From an uncultured Eubacteriales bacterium (GTDB lineage Bacteria > Bacillota > Clostridia > Christensenellales > Aristaeellaceae): a stretch of 64,000 nucleotides of DNA. Below the pieces are notes generated by a model that worked only from the letters and a program-made list of their open reading frames with translations, had not been told where the DNA came from and searched no databases. Both the position numbers and the translations under genes were made by a program. Below, piece by piece: positions 41,056 through 49,970 of this stretch (position 1 is its first letter; each line of letters starts with the position of its first letter). The stretch covers positions 1 to 64,000 of the forward strand of contig URUF01000002.1 in the NCBI GenBank assembly GCA_900550955.1. Direction: 5' to 3'.

Positions 41056-42189
41056 TTACCTTGCGAGCTTCGCAAGGCTGGTGTCTGCGGCAAAGCCCGC
41101 CGCGTTGTACAAAACAAGCACGTTCGTATAGCCGCCTGCGCAGATGAGCTCGCCGACCCTCTGGCGCGTATAGCGAAGGTCGATCACGTCGATTTCGCGG
41201 TACGCGCTTATCAAGAACGGAATCAGGCAGTTGGCGTAGGAATCCTTGATGATGAGAATCTTTCCGTCGCCGTTCGCTTCCGTTTCAATATGGACGAAGC
41301 CATGGTTGCCGCCGAGATAAAAGGCGTACTGATCCTTCGTTTTCAGCGCAGCCATGTCATACAGGGATTCTGCCGGTCGGCCGTCGCATTGCACGGTATA
41401 GGCCACGGGCTCTCGAAGCTGAAACAGCTCGATGGTATCGCCCGCCGTCCGAATCCCCAGCTTTGACTGGATGGTGCCCTGAAAACCGTTTGACACCGCC
41501 GACACCTCATAGCTATCCAGCTCCGGGCACGCGCGGCCCTGTTCCTCCATCCAGCGCTGAAACACATAGAAGGCAGCGAGGGGCTTCCAGTGGTGATCTG
41601 TTCGATAGTAGAGCGCCTCATCGGCATGCTCCCGAAGGACGGCCTCCGCATCAAACCAGACCCCTTCCGGCAGCAGCTTGGCAAGCTGGATGAGATAGGC
41701 GTGCTCATTGGATGGCGGGGCAAAGGGCGGCAGCTTATCTTTCAGAATCGCCACGGCGTTGGGGACGATGATGATGGAAAGCCCGCCCTTCGCGAGGGTT
41801 TCCGAGGCTGGCGCGGCAAACTGCGCAAGCGCCTTCGCATTTTGCCGCGCCAGCTCCGTTTCAAAGACGCCGGTATGCTTTTCGATCAGATAGCCGTCCG
41901 ATGCGAAATACACGTCCTTGCTCTCTCTTTTCAGCGCCAGCCTTTCCACGGAGGTTTTGAGAGCAATCCACCGGTCGCGCAGGACGAATTGATCTGTGAG
42001 AAACGTTTCATAGGCGGATTCAAACGAGCCGTTCAGCGCATCTGCCCAGCGAAACGCCGGCCTCTGACCAAGGGCGCGGTTCTCCGTTTCCGAAAACTCC
42101 CTGGGCGCGTGCAGAAGCGTTGCCAAAGCAAAGCCGAAAATCAGCAGGCAAAATATCAGCACGGTCAGGCGGGACGTTTCCTTCGTCAT
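41056..42189 (-). CDS. DHHW-family exported protein (AlgJ/AlgX-like)
   Basis: 377 residues with one N-terminal membrane anchor (LTVLIFCLLIFGFALATLL). The SGNH-like catalytic pieces are the TDHHWKPLAAF motif and the late KDSYANCLIPFL serine segment. DHHW proteins work with an MBOAT partner to O-acetylate extracellular polysaccharide or teichoic-type polymers (family knowledge). GGGAGGCGC precedes the chosen ATG; upstream reading is a shifted frame of the MBOAT gene. Gap to MBOAT is 17 bases. Confidence 0.86.
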   Translation of the reverse strand: MTKETSRLTVLIFCLLIFGFALATLLHAPREFSETENRALGQRPAFRWADALNGSFESAYETFLTDQFVLRDRWIALKTSVERLALKRESKDVYFASDGYLIEKHTGVFETELARQNAKALAQFAAPASETLAKGGLSIIIVPNAVAILKDKLPPFAPPSNEHAYLIQLAKLLPEGVWFDAEAVLREHADEALYYRTDHHWKPLAAFYVFQRWMEEQGRACPELDSYEVSAVSNGFQGTIQSKLGIRTAGDTIELFQLREPVAYTVQCDGRPAESLYDMAALKTKDQYAFYLGGNHGFVHIETEANGDGKILIIKDSYANCLIPFLISAYREIDVIDLRYTRQRVGELICAGGYTNVLVLYNAAGFAADTSLAKLAR

Positions 42190-42206
42190 TTCAAGCGCGC
42201 CTCCCT

Positions 42207-43628
42207 TCAAAAGCGGAAATAGAGGAACGGGTTGTAGGACGCATTCACCAGCCATGCGACGGACAGCAGAAAAACCGCGGCATAGAAGGCGCTGCACAGC
42301 AGGGAGAAGGGAAGCGCCCTGCCTTGCAGCCTGCGGCACAGCCATTGGCCCGCCCGCTGCGGAAGCCGCGTGCTGCCGGCGGCGCACAGGGCCAGCAGCA
42401 CGGCATGATTGTACAGGAGATAGAGGGTTTCGCCGTTGGCCGCGTTTTGCCCCGCCGCTCCGAACAGCGCCTTGAGGAAGCCGAACCCCTGATTCAAGTC
42501 CTCAAAGGCAAACAGGTTCCAGCCAATCAGCACGAAGAACAGGCAGTAGAGATGTCCGCATGCGGGCGGCAGACGCTTCAGCCATCGGCCAAGCACATGC
42601 TTTTCCAACAGGAGCAGCGCGCCGTAATAGGCGCCCCACAGCACAAAATTCCAGCTTGCGCCGTGCCACAGGCCGGTCAGCAGCCACACGGCCAGGAGGT
42701 TTACCGCATGCCGCCCTGCGCTGACGCGGTTCCCGCCCAGCGGAATGTACACATACTCCCGGAACCACGTGCCCAGGGAGATGTGCCACCTGCGCCAAAA
42801 TTCCGTGATGCTCTTTGCCAGATAGGGGAAATTGAAGTTTTCCAGAAAGCGAAAGCCGAACATGTGCCCCAGCCCAATCGCCATATCGGAATAGCCCGAG
42901 AAGTCAAAATAGATCTGGAACGCATACGCAATAAGCCCCAGCCATGCCGTCAGCGCAGGCAGCTGCGAAAAGTTCATCGCCTGAACGGTATCCCAAAGCG
43001 CTCCAACGCTGTTGGCAAGCAGCACCTTCTTTCCCAGCCCTATCAGAAAGCGATGGACGCCCTGGGCAAACTGCCCGACGGTTTCCCTGCGGGCGCGAAG
43101 CTGCGCATCGATCGTCCTGTACTGAACGATTGGCCCGGCAATGAGCTGCGGAAACATGGCGACATATGCGCCAAAGGAGATCAGGTTCTTCTGCACATCC
43201 GCATCCCCGCGATAGACATCCACCGTATAGGAAAGCGTCTGAAAGGTGTAAAAGGAGATGCCGATGGGCAGCGCCAGCCCCAGCGCCTTTATGCCCGTTC
43301 CAAGGCATGCGTTGGCCATGTGAATGGCAAAATCCGCATATTTGAAAAACAGGAGCAGAGAAAGGCTTGCCGCGACGGAAACGATCAAAGCGCCCTTGGC
43401 GGCGCGCGGCCTTGCGGCACGCCTGTACCGGTCGATCAGCAGGCCGCCGGTATAGGCGATAAGGATGGATGCGGCCATCAGCAGGAGATAGACAGGCTCG
43501 CCCCACGCATAAAACAGGAGGCTGAACAGAAGCAGCACAAGGTTGCGTCCCCTTCGCGGCGCGATGAAATATGCCAAAAGCACCGCGGGCAGAAACCGAA
43601 ACAGAAAGGTAAAGCTGCTAAAGACCAT
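42207..43628 (-). CDS. MBOAT-family membrane O-acyltransferase (AlgI-like)
   Basis: 473 residues with about eleven membrane helices. The MBOAT signature includes the catalytic histidine in LTGLWHGASWNFVLWG, the upstream WRRWHISLGTWFREYVYIPL motif and FQIYFDFSGYSDMAIGLG. AlgI-type enzymes move acyl groups across the membrane for O-acylation of exported glycans. It is encoded between the DUF1566 and DHHW genes with gaps of 11 and 17 bases. AAGGAGAAGGGGC precedes the ATG. Confidence 0.92.
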   Translation of the reverse strand: MVFSSFTFLFRFLPAVLLAYFIAPRRGRNLVLLLFSLLFYAWGEPVYLLLMAASILIAYTGGLLIDRYRRAARPRAAKGALIVSVAASLSLLLFFKYADFAIHMANACLGTGIKALGLALPIGISFYTFQTLSYTVDVYRGDADVQKNLISFGAYVAMFPQLIAGPIVQYRTIDAQLRARRETVGQFAQGVHRFLIGLGKKVLLANSVGALWDTVQAMNFSQLPALTAWLGLIAYAFQIYFDFSGYSDMAIGLGHMFGFRFLENFNFPYLAKSITEFWRRWHISLGTWFREYVYIPLGGNRVSAGRHAVNLLAVWLLTGLWHGASWNFVLWGAYYGALLLLEKHVLGRWLKRLPPACGHLYCLFFVLIGWNLFAFEDLNQGFGFLKALFGAAGQNAANGETLYLLYNHAVLLALCAAGSTRLPQRAGQWLCRRLQGRALPFSLLCSAFYAAVFLLSVAWLVNASYNPFLYFRF

Positions 43629-43639
43629 GCCCCTTCTCC

Positions 43640-44380
43640 TTAAAAGCGCTTGACTGCCAGCGCGTTCAGGTTGGTGAAGCTTTTGGGGCAGTCGCACACA
43701 TAGCCGTTGAAGAAATGCACGAACCAGGCGTAATCGTCACGAAGCTTCGACTGCGAGGACGACCAATACCAGTTGGTCCCCAGCCCATCCATGGCTGCCG
43801 TGCTATCCAGCGAGTGAATGATCGCAAGCGAGCGGTTGATGGCCTCCCGGTTTTGGTAGATGGCGCACACCTCCGCGATACTGGGCAGATACCAGCCGCT
43901 GGCCGCATCCCCGGTCAGGCCGAAGCGCGTCGCGTAGGTATTGGCAAAGTCAAAGGCCGGATAATCCGCCGCCTTCATCCCCTGCGCATCCTCCGCACAG
44001 ACGGCCTGCCAGCTGCCGCTTCCGTTGAGAAGCCCTGAGAAAGCAACGGCCTGACCGGCCCATCCCTCTTGGGCCCCTTCTATCCAGCTCTCCAAAGCGG
44101 AAAAGCGGGTCGTTTCGCCCGCGCTCCCCTCCGGCGCCCACATCAGCGGCTCCTCGCTTCGCTGGGTTCCAAGGGCCAAAACGGTTCCATCCTGATAGGT
44201 TGCCGCGACAACGGCGATGGGGAAGCCATCGTCCTTCCACGCGGTCAGACTGTCCGCTTTGACGATAGCGCCGTTGGAGAAAAGGATGTCCCCCACCTGA
44301 ATCTCCGATTCCGCGAAGCCATTTCCCAGGCAGCAGATCAGCATCAGTAGCGACAGCCAAAGCACAAAGCGCCTCTTCAT
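43640..44380 (-). CDS. Exported DUF1566/Lcl-like domain protein
   Basis: 246 residues with a signal peptide ending near GNGFAES. The C-terminal region carries the DUF1566/Lcl pattern: ASGWYLPSIAEVCAIYQN, TNWYWSSSQSK and LNALAVKRF, a fold related to formylglycine-generating-enzyme and C-type-lectin scaffolds used for binding. First gene of the operon; probably extracellular and possibly binding the modified glycan (inference). ATG at 44380 has AAGGAGGG six bases upstream; an ATG two codons earlier touches that site and is less likely. Confidence 0.75.
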   Translation of the reverse strand: MKRRFVLWLSLLMLICCLGNGFAESEIQVGDILFSNGAIVKADSLTAWKDDGFPIAVVAATYQDGTVLALGTQRSEEPLMWAPEGSAGETTRFSALESWIEGAQEGWAGQAVAFSGLLNGSGSWQAVCAEDAQGMKAADYPAFDFANTYATRFGLTGDAASGWYLPSIAEVCAIYQNREAINRSLAIIHSLDSTAAMDGLGTNWYWSSSQSKLRDDYAWFVHFFNGYVCDCPKSFTNLNALAVKRF

Positions 44381-44400
44381 AAGCATCCCTCCTTCAAGTC

Positions 44401-44430
44401 TTGACAAGATCATAAACCTGAGAGTATACT
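44401..44430 (+). promoter_or_regulatory. Promoter of the merR-type gene
   Basis: -35 TTGACA, 18-base spacer, -10 TATACT. The shared palindrome covers the -10, so regulator binding should repress this promoter (autoregulation). Confidence 0.7.
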
Positions 44431-44439
44431 CTCAGTCAA
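44409..44439 (-). promoter_or_regulatory. MerR-type promoter of the envelope-acylation operon
   Basis: Minus strand: -35 TTGACT, 19-base spacer, -10 TATGAT. The over-long 19-base spacer with a central palindrome is the hallmark of promoters activated by MerR proteins through DNA untwisting. Confidence 0.78.
44418..44435. promoter_or_regulatory. 18-bp perfect palindrome, MerR operator
   Basis: CTGAGAGTATACTCTCAG is perfectly symmetric. An extra half-site-like CTCTCAGG occurs 12 bases downstream of it on the plus strand. It is shared by the divergent promoters. Confidence 0.8.
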
Positions 44440-44486
44440 GAGCGTTTCTCTCAGGTTTTTCATCTTTCCTTGCAGGAGGCGTATGC

Positions 44487-44969
44487 ATGTATTATACGGT
44501 TTGCGAGGTTGCCAAGAGGCTCCAGCTTTCTCCCCATACCATCCGCTTTTATGGCAAGGAGGGGCTTATCAATTTTGTGGAGCGGGATCAGAACGGGAAC
44601 CGCATCTTCAAAGAATCCGATTTTGAGCGCTTGTTTATCATCGCTTCTTTAAAAAGGGCTGGCATGTCCATCAAGCAGATCAAGCGCTTTACCGAGCTGT
44701 GCGACGAGGGCGACGCCACCATTGCGCAGCGCCTCAAAATCATTCTGGATCAGCGGGAGGCCGTGGAGGAGCAGATCACGGAGTTGCAGGACGCGCTGGA
44801 TGTGCTCAAGTACAAGACCTGGCTGTATGAGGTCGCGCTGGGGGCGGGAACGACGGCCGTACACGACAACATGCCGCCGGAGAAAATGCCGCCGAGCATC
44901 CGCAAAGTCAAGGAACGCATCCGAAGGCTGACCGACGATATGGAGAAGCTATATAGGGGTCAGCCGTAA
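44487..44969 (+). CDS. MerR-family transcriptional regulator
   Basis: 160 residues. The winged HTH starts YYTVCEVAKRLQLSPHTIRF and continues YGKEGLINFVERDQNGNRIF; a long dimerisation helix follows (about 80-115), then a variable tail with few cysteines, so metal sensing is unlikely and a small-molecule effector is more probable. CAGGAGG lies eight bases before the ATG. It diverges from the DUF1566-MBOAT-DHHW-transglutaminase-DXS-like operon, which it most likely activates. Confidence 0.88.
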   Translation: MYYTVCEVAKRLQLSPHTIRFYGKEGLINFVERDQNGNRIFKESDFERLFIIASLKRAGMSIKQIKRFTELCDEGDATIAQRLKIILDQREAVEEQITELQDALDVLKYKTWLYEVALGAGTTAVHDNMPPEKMPPSIRKVKERIRRLTDDMEKLYRGQP

Positions 44970-44980
44970 ACCCAAAGAAA

Positions 44981-45022
44981 CGCGCCTGTGCCATCCAAAG
45001 CGATGGCATGGGCGCGCCTTTT
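44981..45022 (+). terminator. Terminator of the merR-type gene
   Basis: Stem CGCGCC..TGCCATC/GATGGCA..GGCGCG with a six-base loop, then CCTTTT. Confidence 0.75.
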
Positions 45023-45632
45023 CGGGAAGACTCACCCGCAAGAGGCGCTTCCTCGCCCAATTACGGCATAGCTCTTTTCAATGGCGGGTCGCAGGTTACG
45101 GCGGAGTAGCAGAGCTTGCCCGTTGCCAGCCTTTTGGAGGCAGACGCGCTGGTATATTGGTTTTGAGCAGAGCGTATACTTTAGCGCATGCTCTCGGCCA
45201 AGAAGAAAGGTTTTGTTTGGGAAATGAAGCCGGTGATTGAGAGGGTGGGCGGCTGGGGGAATGGCGGCAAGCGTTGGAAAGGCGTATCCTTTCCGAAATT
45301 TTGACGCGGAGGACTGCGCCTCCGCGCCAAAACTGCTTGTTGGGGACACCCCAAACCCCATCGGGCTGCCGCCCCGATGCCTTTCCTGCTCGCGCTCGCG
45401 GGGCAGATTGTCCCGCAACGCTGTGCAATCAAGCATTTTGGTTCCCGCTTAGAGCGGCTTGCTCTTATGATTTCCCAATCCTGCTTCCAGCCTTCCCGGC
45501 GCCTGCGCCGTTGGATGGGTTTCCATACGCGTATCCTAAAGCAAACAACGAGGGTTGGAAAGCCTTCCATACTTCCTTCCCTCGTTATTTTTTTCAGGTC
45601 CTTTCAAGCGGGAAGCGCATATAAACAAAGCC
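45023..45632. other. Hairpin-rich intergenic region, no protein gene seen
   Basis: No open frame here has a ribosome-binding site or domain. Three GC hairpins follow one another at 45300-45331, 45340-45354 and 45359-45379. A terminator with AACGAGGG/CCCTCGTT arms (45547-45586) and a following T-run ends the block. A TATACT at 45175-45180 could be a -10. It may be a structured RNA or the debris of a mobile element; the sequence does not decide. Confidence 0.35.
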
Positions 45633-45902
45633 TTACAGCGGCTTTGTTACGGTGCGCTGCCCATTTTGACGCTCCACCTGGTAAAAACCGATCAGGTTTG
45701 AAGGATGAAGCTGGTTATACACCTCCATCACGCGCGAAGCGTCCGGTAGCTCAAAGCGGATGCTCAGCCCACATCCCACCGATACGTCGCGCGGGGTGGT
45801 AATCACCGACACGCGCACGCCGCTGCGGCGCAGCGCTCCCTCAAACTTGAGCACCTGCTGGCGCGAACGGAATGAGGCGATTCCGAAAACTTCCTGCTGC
45901 AT
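45633..45902 (-). CDS. DUF3343 protein
   Basis: 89 residues; the family is predicted to act in sulfur or selenium transfer. GIASFRSRQQVLKFEGALRR is the conserved N-terminal part, and the single Cys lies in SVGCGLSIRF, the family's likely carrier cysteine. Genes of this family usually sit beside class V aminotransferases, as here. AAGGGGGAT precedes the ATG. It diverges from the aminotransferase gene across about 80 bases. Confidence 0.82.
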   Translation of the reverse strand: MQQEVFGIASFRSRQQVLKFEGALRRSGVRVSVITTPRDVSVGCGLSIRFELPDASRVMEVYNQLHPSNLIGFYQVERQNGQRTVTKPL

Positions 45903-45982
45903 ACGTTCTATCCCCCTTCCTTTCTCATACAGTATACGTGAGCCCGCTTGTGGGTGTGAGGCTGCGAAGGGGGATTTTTGCC

Positions 45983-47113
45983 ATGATCTATCTGGATAAC
46001 GCCGCCACCTCTTTTCCCAAACCGCCCATTGTGGTGCGCGCCATGGCCGGCACCCTGCAAAAGCTGGGAGGCAATCCCGGCCGCTCGGGGCACGCGCTCT
46101 CCCTGTGCAGCGGGCGCATTATTCAAAACTGCCGCGAGCTGTTGGCGCAGGCCTTTGGCGCACCCGCGCCCGAAAACGTAGTGTTCTTTGCCAACTGCAC
46201 CGAGGCGCTTAACACCGCCATCACCGGCACCCTTTGCGAAGGGGACGAGGTCATCTGCTCCCACGCGGAGCATAACGCGGTCATGCGCGTTCTCAAAGGG
46301 CTGGAGGAAACGGGGTCCATCCGCGTGCGCACGCTGGTGCCCAACAGCCTGGGCGTTATCACCCCGCAGGCGCTTCAGGCCGCCGTTACGCCCAAAACCG
46401 CCCTGTGCGTGCTGTGCCATGCCAGCAACGTTACCGGCGTGGTGCAGCCCGTGCGCCAGCTTTCCGAGGCGCTTAAGCCCTACGGGGTGCCCCTGCTGGT
46501 GGACGCCGCGCAAACAGCCGGTATTCTGGATGTATCGCTGCAAAGCCTGGGAGCGGACATGATCGCTATGCCCGGCCACAAGGGGCTGCTGGGGCCGCAC
46601 GGCACGGGCGTGCTTGTGCTGGGGCGCGGTATGCTGCCCAGGCCGCTGTTTGTGGGCGGCACCGGCTCCCAAAGCGAGAGCATGCTCCAGCCCATGCAGC
46701 TGCCGGACCGCTATGAAAGCGGCACCATCAACCTGCCCGGCATCGCTGGGCTGATGGTAGGCGCACGTTTTGCCCTGGCCCATCGCGCGGAGATTGAGCA
46801 GTACGAGGCCGAGCTTGCCCAGCGGATGCGCAAGCGTTTAAGCGGCATCCGCGGCATACGGGTGCTGGGCCATCCCGGCGCGCCCAAGGTTGGGGTGGTA
46901 AGCTTCGTGCCCAGCGCCATGGACACGGGCGAGCTTTGCGACGCGCTGTCGCAAAACGGCTTCGCGCTGCGCGCGGGCCTGCATTGCGCGCCCTCCATCC
47001 ATCAATGGCTGGGCACGCTGCACACCGGCGCATGCCGCGCAAGCGTGGGTATCTATACGACTGAAAACGACGTGGACGCTTTGTGCGATACGGTCGCCCG
47101 GCTTGTTCCCTAA
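45983..47113 (+). CDS. Class V aminotransferase (cysteine desulfurase/selenocysteine lyase-like)
   Basis: 376 residues. PLP lysine in MPGHKGLLGP, N-terminal IYLDNAATSFPKPP, the SHAEHNAVM segment and a late cysteine in RAGLHCAPSIHQW that may carry persulfide. Together with the divergent DUF3343 gene this suggests mobilisation of sulfur or selenium from cysteine or selenocysteine. It is not the iscS/sufS of a cluster-assembly operon because no scaffold gene is near. AAGGGGGAT precedes the ATG; reading further upstream lacks a start signal. Confidence 0.87.
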   Translation: MIYLDNAATSFPKPPIVVRAMAGTLQKLGGNPGRSGHALSLCSGRIIQNCRELLAQAFGAPAPENVVFFANCTEALNTAITGTLCEGDEVICSHAEHNAVMRVLKGLEETGSIRVRTLVPNSLGVITPQALQAAVTPKTALCVLCHASNVTGVVQPVRQLSEALKPYGVPLLVDAAQTAGILDVSLQSLGADMIAMPGHKGLLGPHGTGVLVLGRGMLPRPLFVGGTGSQSESMLQPMQLPDRYESGTINLPGIAGLMVGARFALAHRAEIEQYEAELAQRMRKRLSGIRGIRVLGHPGAPKVGVVSFVPSAMDTGELCDALSQNGFALRAGLHCAPSIHQWLGTLHTGACRASVGIYTTENDVDALCDTVARLVP

Positions 47114-47185
47114 GGCAAAAAACTCTTTTTCATTTTGGTTTCCAGCTGAAATGCAGATAACGCAAGCGCTTCAAAATCTTTTCTT

Positions 47186-47214
47186 TTGTATTTTCCTTTC
47201 GTTAATGGTATAAT
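47186..47214 (+). promoter_or_regulatory. Promoter of the PucR/CdaR-type regulator gene
   Basis: -35 TTGTAT, 17-base spacer, -10 TATAAT. Leader of about 40 bases. Confidence 0.7.
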
Positions 47215-47259
47215 AACCGCGTGTAAGTGCTACTGGTATTGACGAGAGGAGCGGCAGCC

Positions 47260-48330
47260 GTGTACATCGAAAAACGATACATCAAGAAAATAGCCAAGGT
47301 TTTTGAAGCCCTAAGCGTTCCCGTTCGCTTGCTGGATGCGCAGGGCGCATGCCTTGTGCCAGAGGACAGCCCGGCCGCCACGCTGCCTTCCGCCGTTATG
47401 GCGCAGGGCATTAATCACCATATCAGCGGCCAGTATTTCCGCATGCTGGATATGCATCCCGCGCTGTACCTTGTCGCGCCCGACGACGCCCCGGGCGTAG
47501 AGGACGTGCTGTGCGTTACGGACGCGATGCTTATGAGCCTGTTCAAAAGCAGCCTGTCCATCGCCAGCCATACGGACGTGTACCGCCGGGCGCTCAAGCA
47601 GGAGCTTAGCGGCTCGGATTTAATCAGCCGTGCCAGCGAGCACCAGATCCCCCTGGAAATGGAGCGTTGCGTGGTGCTGTTCCAGATGGAGCAAACGGAA
47701 AAGGCCAGCGCGTTCAGCATCCTTGGCGAGCTGATTCCCCTGGGCGATACCGACGTGCTGGTGGAGATGAACCGCCACCTGGTGGCGCTTATTAAGGATA
47801 TGGATGGCATAGACGGCACGGACGAGCTGTACCAGTTTGCCCTGGCCGTGCAGGAAACCCTCATGGAGGAGGCCGTGCAGACCGCCATCGTTGGCATTGG
47901 CGAGGAAAAGCATACTTTGGCGCAGCTGGGCGAAAGCTATACCGAGGCACGCCGCGCCATGGAAGTGGGCCATATCTTCAACCCGGATGCGTCCATCCAC
48001 GTGTTCCGAAGGCTTATGCTGGAACGCTTCCTCATGAATGTGCCTCGCGAGGAAAGCCTGCACTACCACGCGCTGCTGTTTAACCGTAAGACCTCCAAGC
48101 TCTTTAACGAGGAAATGCTGCAAACCATCGAAATGTTTTTCCGCAAGGATTTGAACCTGTCCGATACGGCCCGCCAGCTCTTTATCCACCGCAACACGCT
48201 GGTATACAGGCTGGACAAGGTGCAGCGTCAAACAGGGCTGGATTTGCGCCACTTTGACGACGCCGTTACCTTCAAAATCCTTTACGAGCTTAAAAAGTGC
48301 GGCTTGGAAAAGCCAAAGCAGATTTATTGA
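47260..48330 (+). CDS. PucR/CdaR-family transcriptional regulator
   Basis: 356 residues. The C-terminal HTH_30 is clear: LNLSDTARQLFIHRNTLVYR followed by LDKVQRQTGLDLRHFDDAV. The central region has the GGDEF-like CdaR fold (EARRAMEVGHIF). The N-terminal ~120 residues are a separate sensor without a named domain. Family members sense sugar diacids, purines or amino acids. GTG start with AGAGGAG eight bases upstream is preferred; the earlier ATG has no site. The S41 protease gene follows by 25 bases. Confidence 0.85.
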   Translation: MYIEKRYIKKIAKVFEALSVPVRLLDAQGACLVPEDSPAATLPSAVMAQGINHHISGQYFRMLDMHPALYLVAPDDAPGVEDVLCVTDAMLMSLFKSSLSIASHTDVYRRALKQELSGSDLISRASEHQIPLEMERCVVLFQMEQTEKASAFSILGELIPLGDTDVLVEMNRHLVALIKDMDGIDGTDELYQFALAVQETLMEEAVQTAIVGIGEEKHTLAQLGESYTEARRAMEVGHIFNPDASIHVFRRLMLERFLMNVPREESLHYHALLFNRKTSKLFNEEMLQTIEMFFRKDLNLSDTARQLFIHRNTLVYRLDKVQRQTGLDLRHFDDAVTFKILYELKKCGLEKPKQIY

Positions 48331-48355
48331 TTTTATTGGAAAACGAGGCGACCAT

Positions 48356-49594
48356 ATGAAATCTTTTATGAACAAACATATCCGGCTGCTATGCCTGCTG
48401 CTGATAGTATCGCTTATGCTGACGGGCTGCGCGCTTTTGCCCACCTCCATCAGCGACACGCTGACCGGCCAGGCCTCCGGCGGCACGGTCACCATTAGCC
48501 AGGAGGAATATGACCGCCTGAAACGGTATGAGGAGCTTGAGGAAATACGCCAGATCGTTGATCATTACTACTATCAGGAACCGAATGAGCAGGCCATGCT
48601 TGACGGCGCTAACATGGGCATGCTTTACGGCCTGGGCGATCCGTATACGTATTACTACACCCCCGAGGCCTACGCCTCCATGTGGGAGGATGACGAGGGC
48701 GAGTATGCCGGTATCGGCATTCAGATCATGGCGGATTATACCACCAGCCTTTGTACCATCAGCCGCGTGTTCCTGGACAGCCCCGCCCTGGAGGCGGGCC
48801 TTCGCAAGGGCGATATCCTCACCCGCGTGGAGGATTTAGACGTTACGGCTACCAACCTACAGGACGCGGTGAACATTATGCGCGGCGAGGTGGGCAAAAC
48901 CGTAAACGTACAGGTGCTGCGCGGCGATCAGATGCTGGATTTTGTGGTTGGCCGCGCCGTGGTGCATGTAAACTGGGTAAATAGCTGCATGCTGGAAAAC
49001 GATATCGGCTATATTTCCCTGTATGAGTTTAGCGGGGATTGCAGCTCCGCCTTCGCGGTGCAGCTGGATAACCTGATGGCCCAGGGGGCGAAGGCGCTGA
49101 TCATTGACCTGAGGGATAATCCCGGCGGCTGGGTGGACGACGCGCAGCGCGTGGCGGATATGTTTATGGGCGAGGGCAACGTGGCGTCGCTTGTATACCG
49201 CGACGGAACCACGGAATACTACACCACCACAACCGACGGCAAGGAGAACAGCCTGCCCCTTGTGGTGCTGGTAAACGAGTTTTCCGCTTCCGCCAGCGAG
49301 ATTCTCTCCGGCGCGCTTCAGGACCGCGGACGCGCCACCATCGTAGGCACGCAAACCTACGGCAAGGGCGTGGTGCAGTATGTGCTGCCCATTGGCTCCC
49401 GCGGCGCGGGCATGCAGGTTACCGTTGCGCAGTACTATACCCCCAACGGTAACGAGGTGCATAAAATTGGCATTACGCCGGATATTACCGCCGAGATGCC
49501 CGAGGGAGACACCACCATGTACGACATTGGCGACCTAAGCGACGCGCAGCTCAAAAAGGCTTATGACGTGGCGCTAGAGAAGCTTGCAAAGTAA
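48356..49594 (+). CDS. S41-family carboxy-terminal processing protease, lipoprotein
   Basis: 412 residues. Lipobox SLMLTGC anchors it outside the membrane. A PDZ domain (about 110-200: GIGIQIMADYTT, LEAGLRKGDILTRVE) precedes the tail-specific protease core with NPGGWVDDA, the nucleophile in NEFSASASEIL and the general-base lysine in QTYGKGVVQY. Processes exported proteins or regulates cell-wall enzymes. Probably co-transcribed with the regulator upstream. GAGGCG precedes the ATG; a terminator follows. Confidence 0.92.
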   Translation: MKSFMNKHIRLLCLLLIVSLMLTGCALLPTSISDTLTGQASGGTVTISQEEYDRLKRYEELEEIRQIVDHYYYQEPNEQAMLDGANMGMLYGLGDPYTYYYTPEAYASMWEDDEGEYAGIGIQIMADYTTSLCTISRVFLDSPALEAGLRKGDILTRVEDLDVTATNLQDAVNIMRGEVGKTVNVQVLRGDQMLDFVVGRAVVHVNWVNSCMLENDIGYISLYEFSGDCSSAFAVQLDNLMAQGAKALIIDLRDNPGGWVDDAQRVADMFMGEGNVASLVYRDGTTEYYTTTTDGKENSLPLVVLVNEFSASASEILSGALQDRGRATIVGTQTYGKGVVQYVLPIGSRGAGMQVTVAQYYTPNGNEVHKIGITPDITAEMPEGDTTMYDIGDLSDAQLKKAYDVALEKLAK

Positions 49595-49644
49595 AAAGCG
49601 TTAGAGAGCGGAGCAGAAAGACGCCAAACGAAAAAAGAAAACAT

Positions 49645-49682
49645 ACCGGGGAAAGAAAGGCAAAGGCCCTTTCAACCCCGGT
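49645..49682 (+). terminator. Terminator of the S41 protease gene
   Basis: ACCGGGG/CCCCGGT outer stem with inner GAAAGG/CCTTTC pairing, then ATTTCCTTT. Confidence 0.7.
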
Positions 49683-49970
49683 ATTTCCTTTAAGATAGAC
49701 ATATGGAAACCAACCCAAAGCAAGCACAGTATGCATACGAGAAAAATGGCCGGATGTTCGTTTTGCTGGTGAATTGCGATATCAAGCTGGACAGTGAAGG
49801 GGAGGGGAATTGCGAAAGACGCACGAGGCAGAACGGTAGTGCAGAGATTACCGAGGCAGATCGAGGTTTCTGCCTCGCAAAAGGCGCTGATCAATGTAGT
49901 TATACAGGGGCTTGGTGCAGACCATCGTTTCAAAGAGATAGCAAAATACTGTGTATGCTGGTGTTATCCG
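49683..49970. other. Intergenic stretch without a supported gene
   Basis: A 102-codon open frame beginning METNPKQAQYAYEKNGRMFV at 49703 has no ribosome-binding site and ends in repeated CCATCCATCCGCC. It may be residual mobile DNA but nothing decisive is seen. Confidence 0.35.

Noticed and set aside
42120..43643. 507-codon open frame antisense to the MBOAT gene
   Set aside because: Gln/Arg-rich reverse reading of membrane-helix codons; MBOAT motifs are clear on the other strand.
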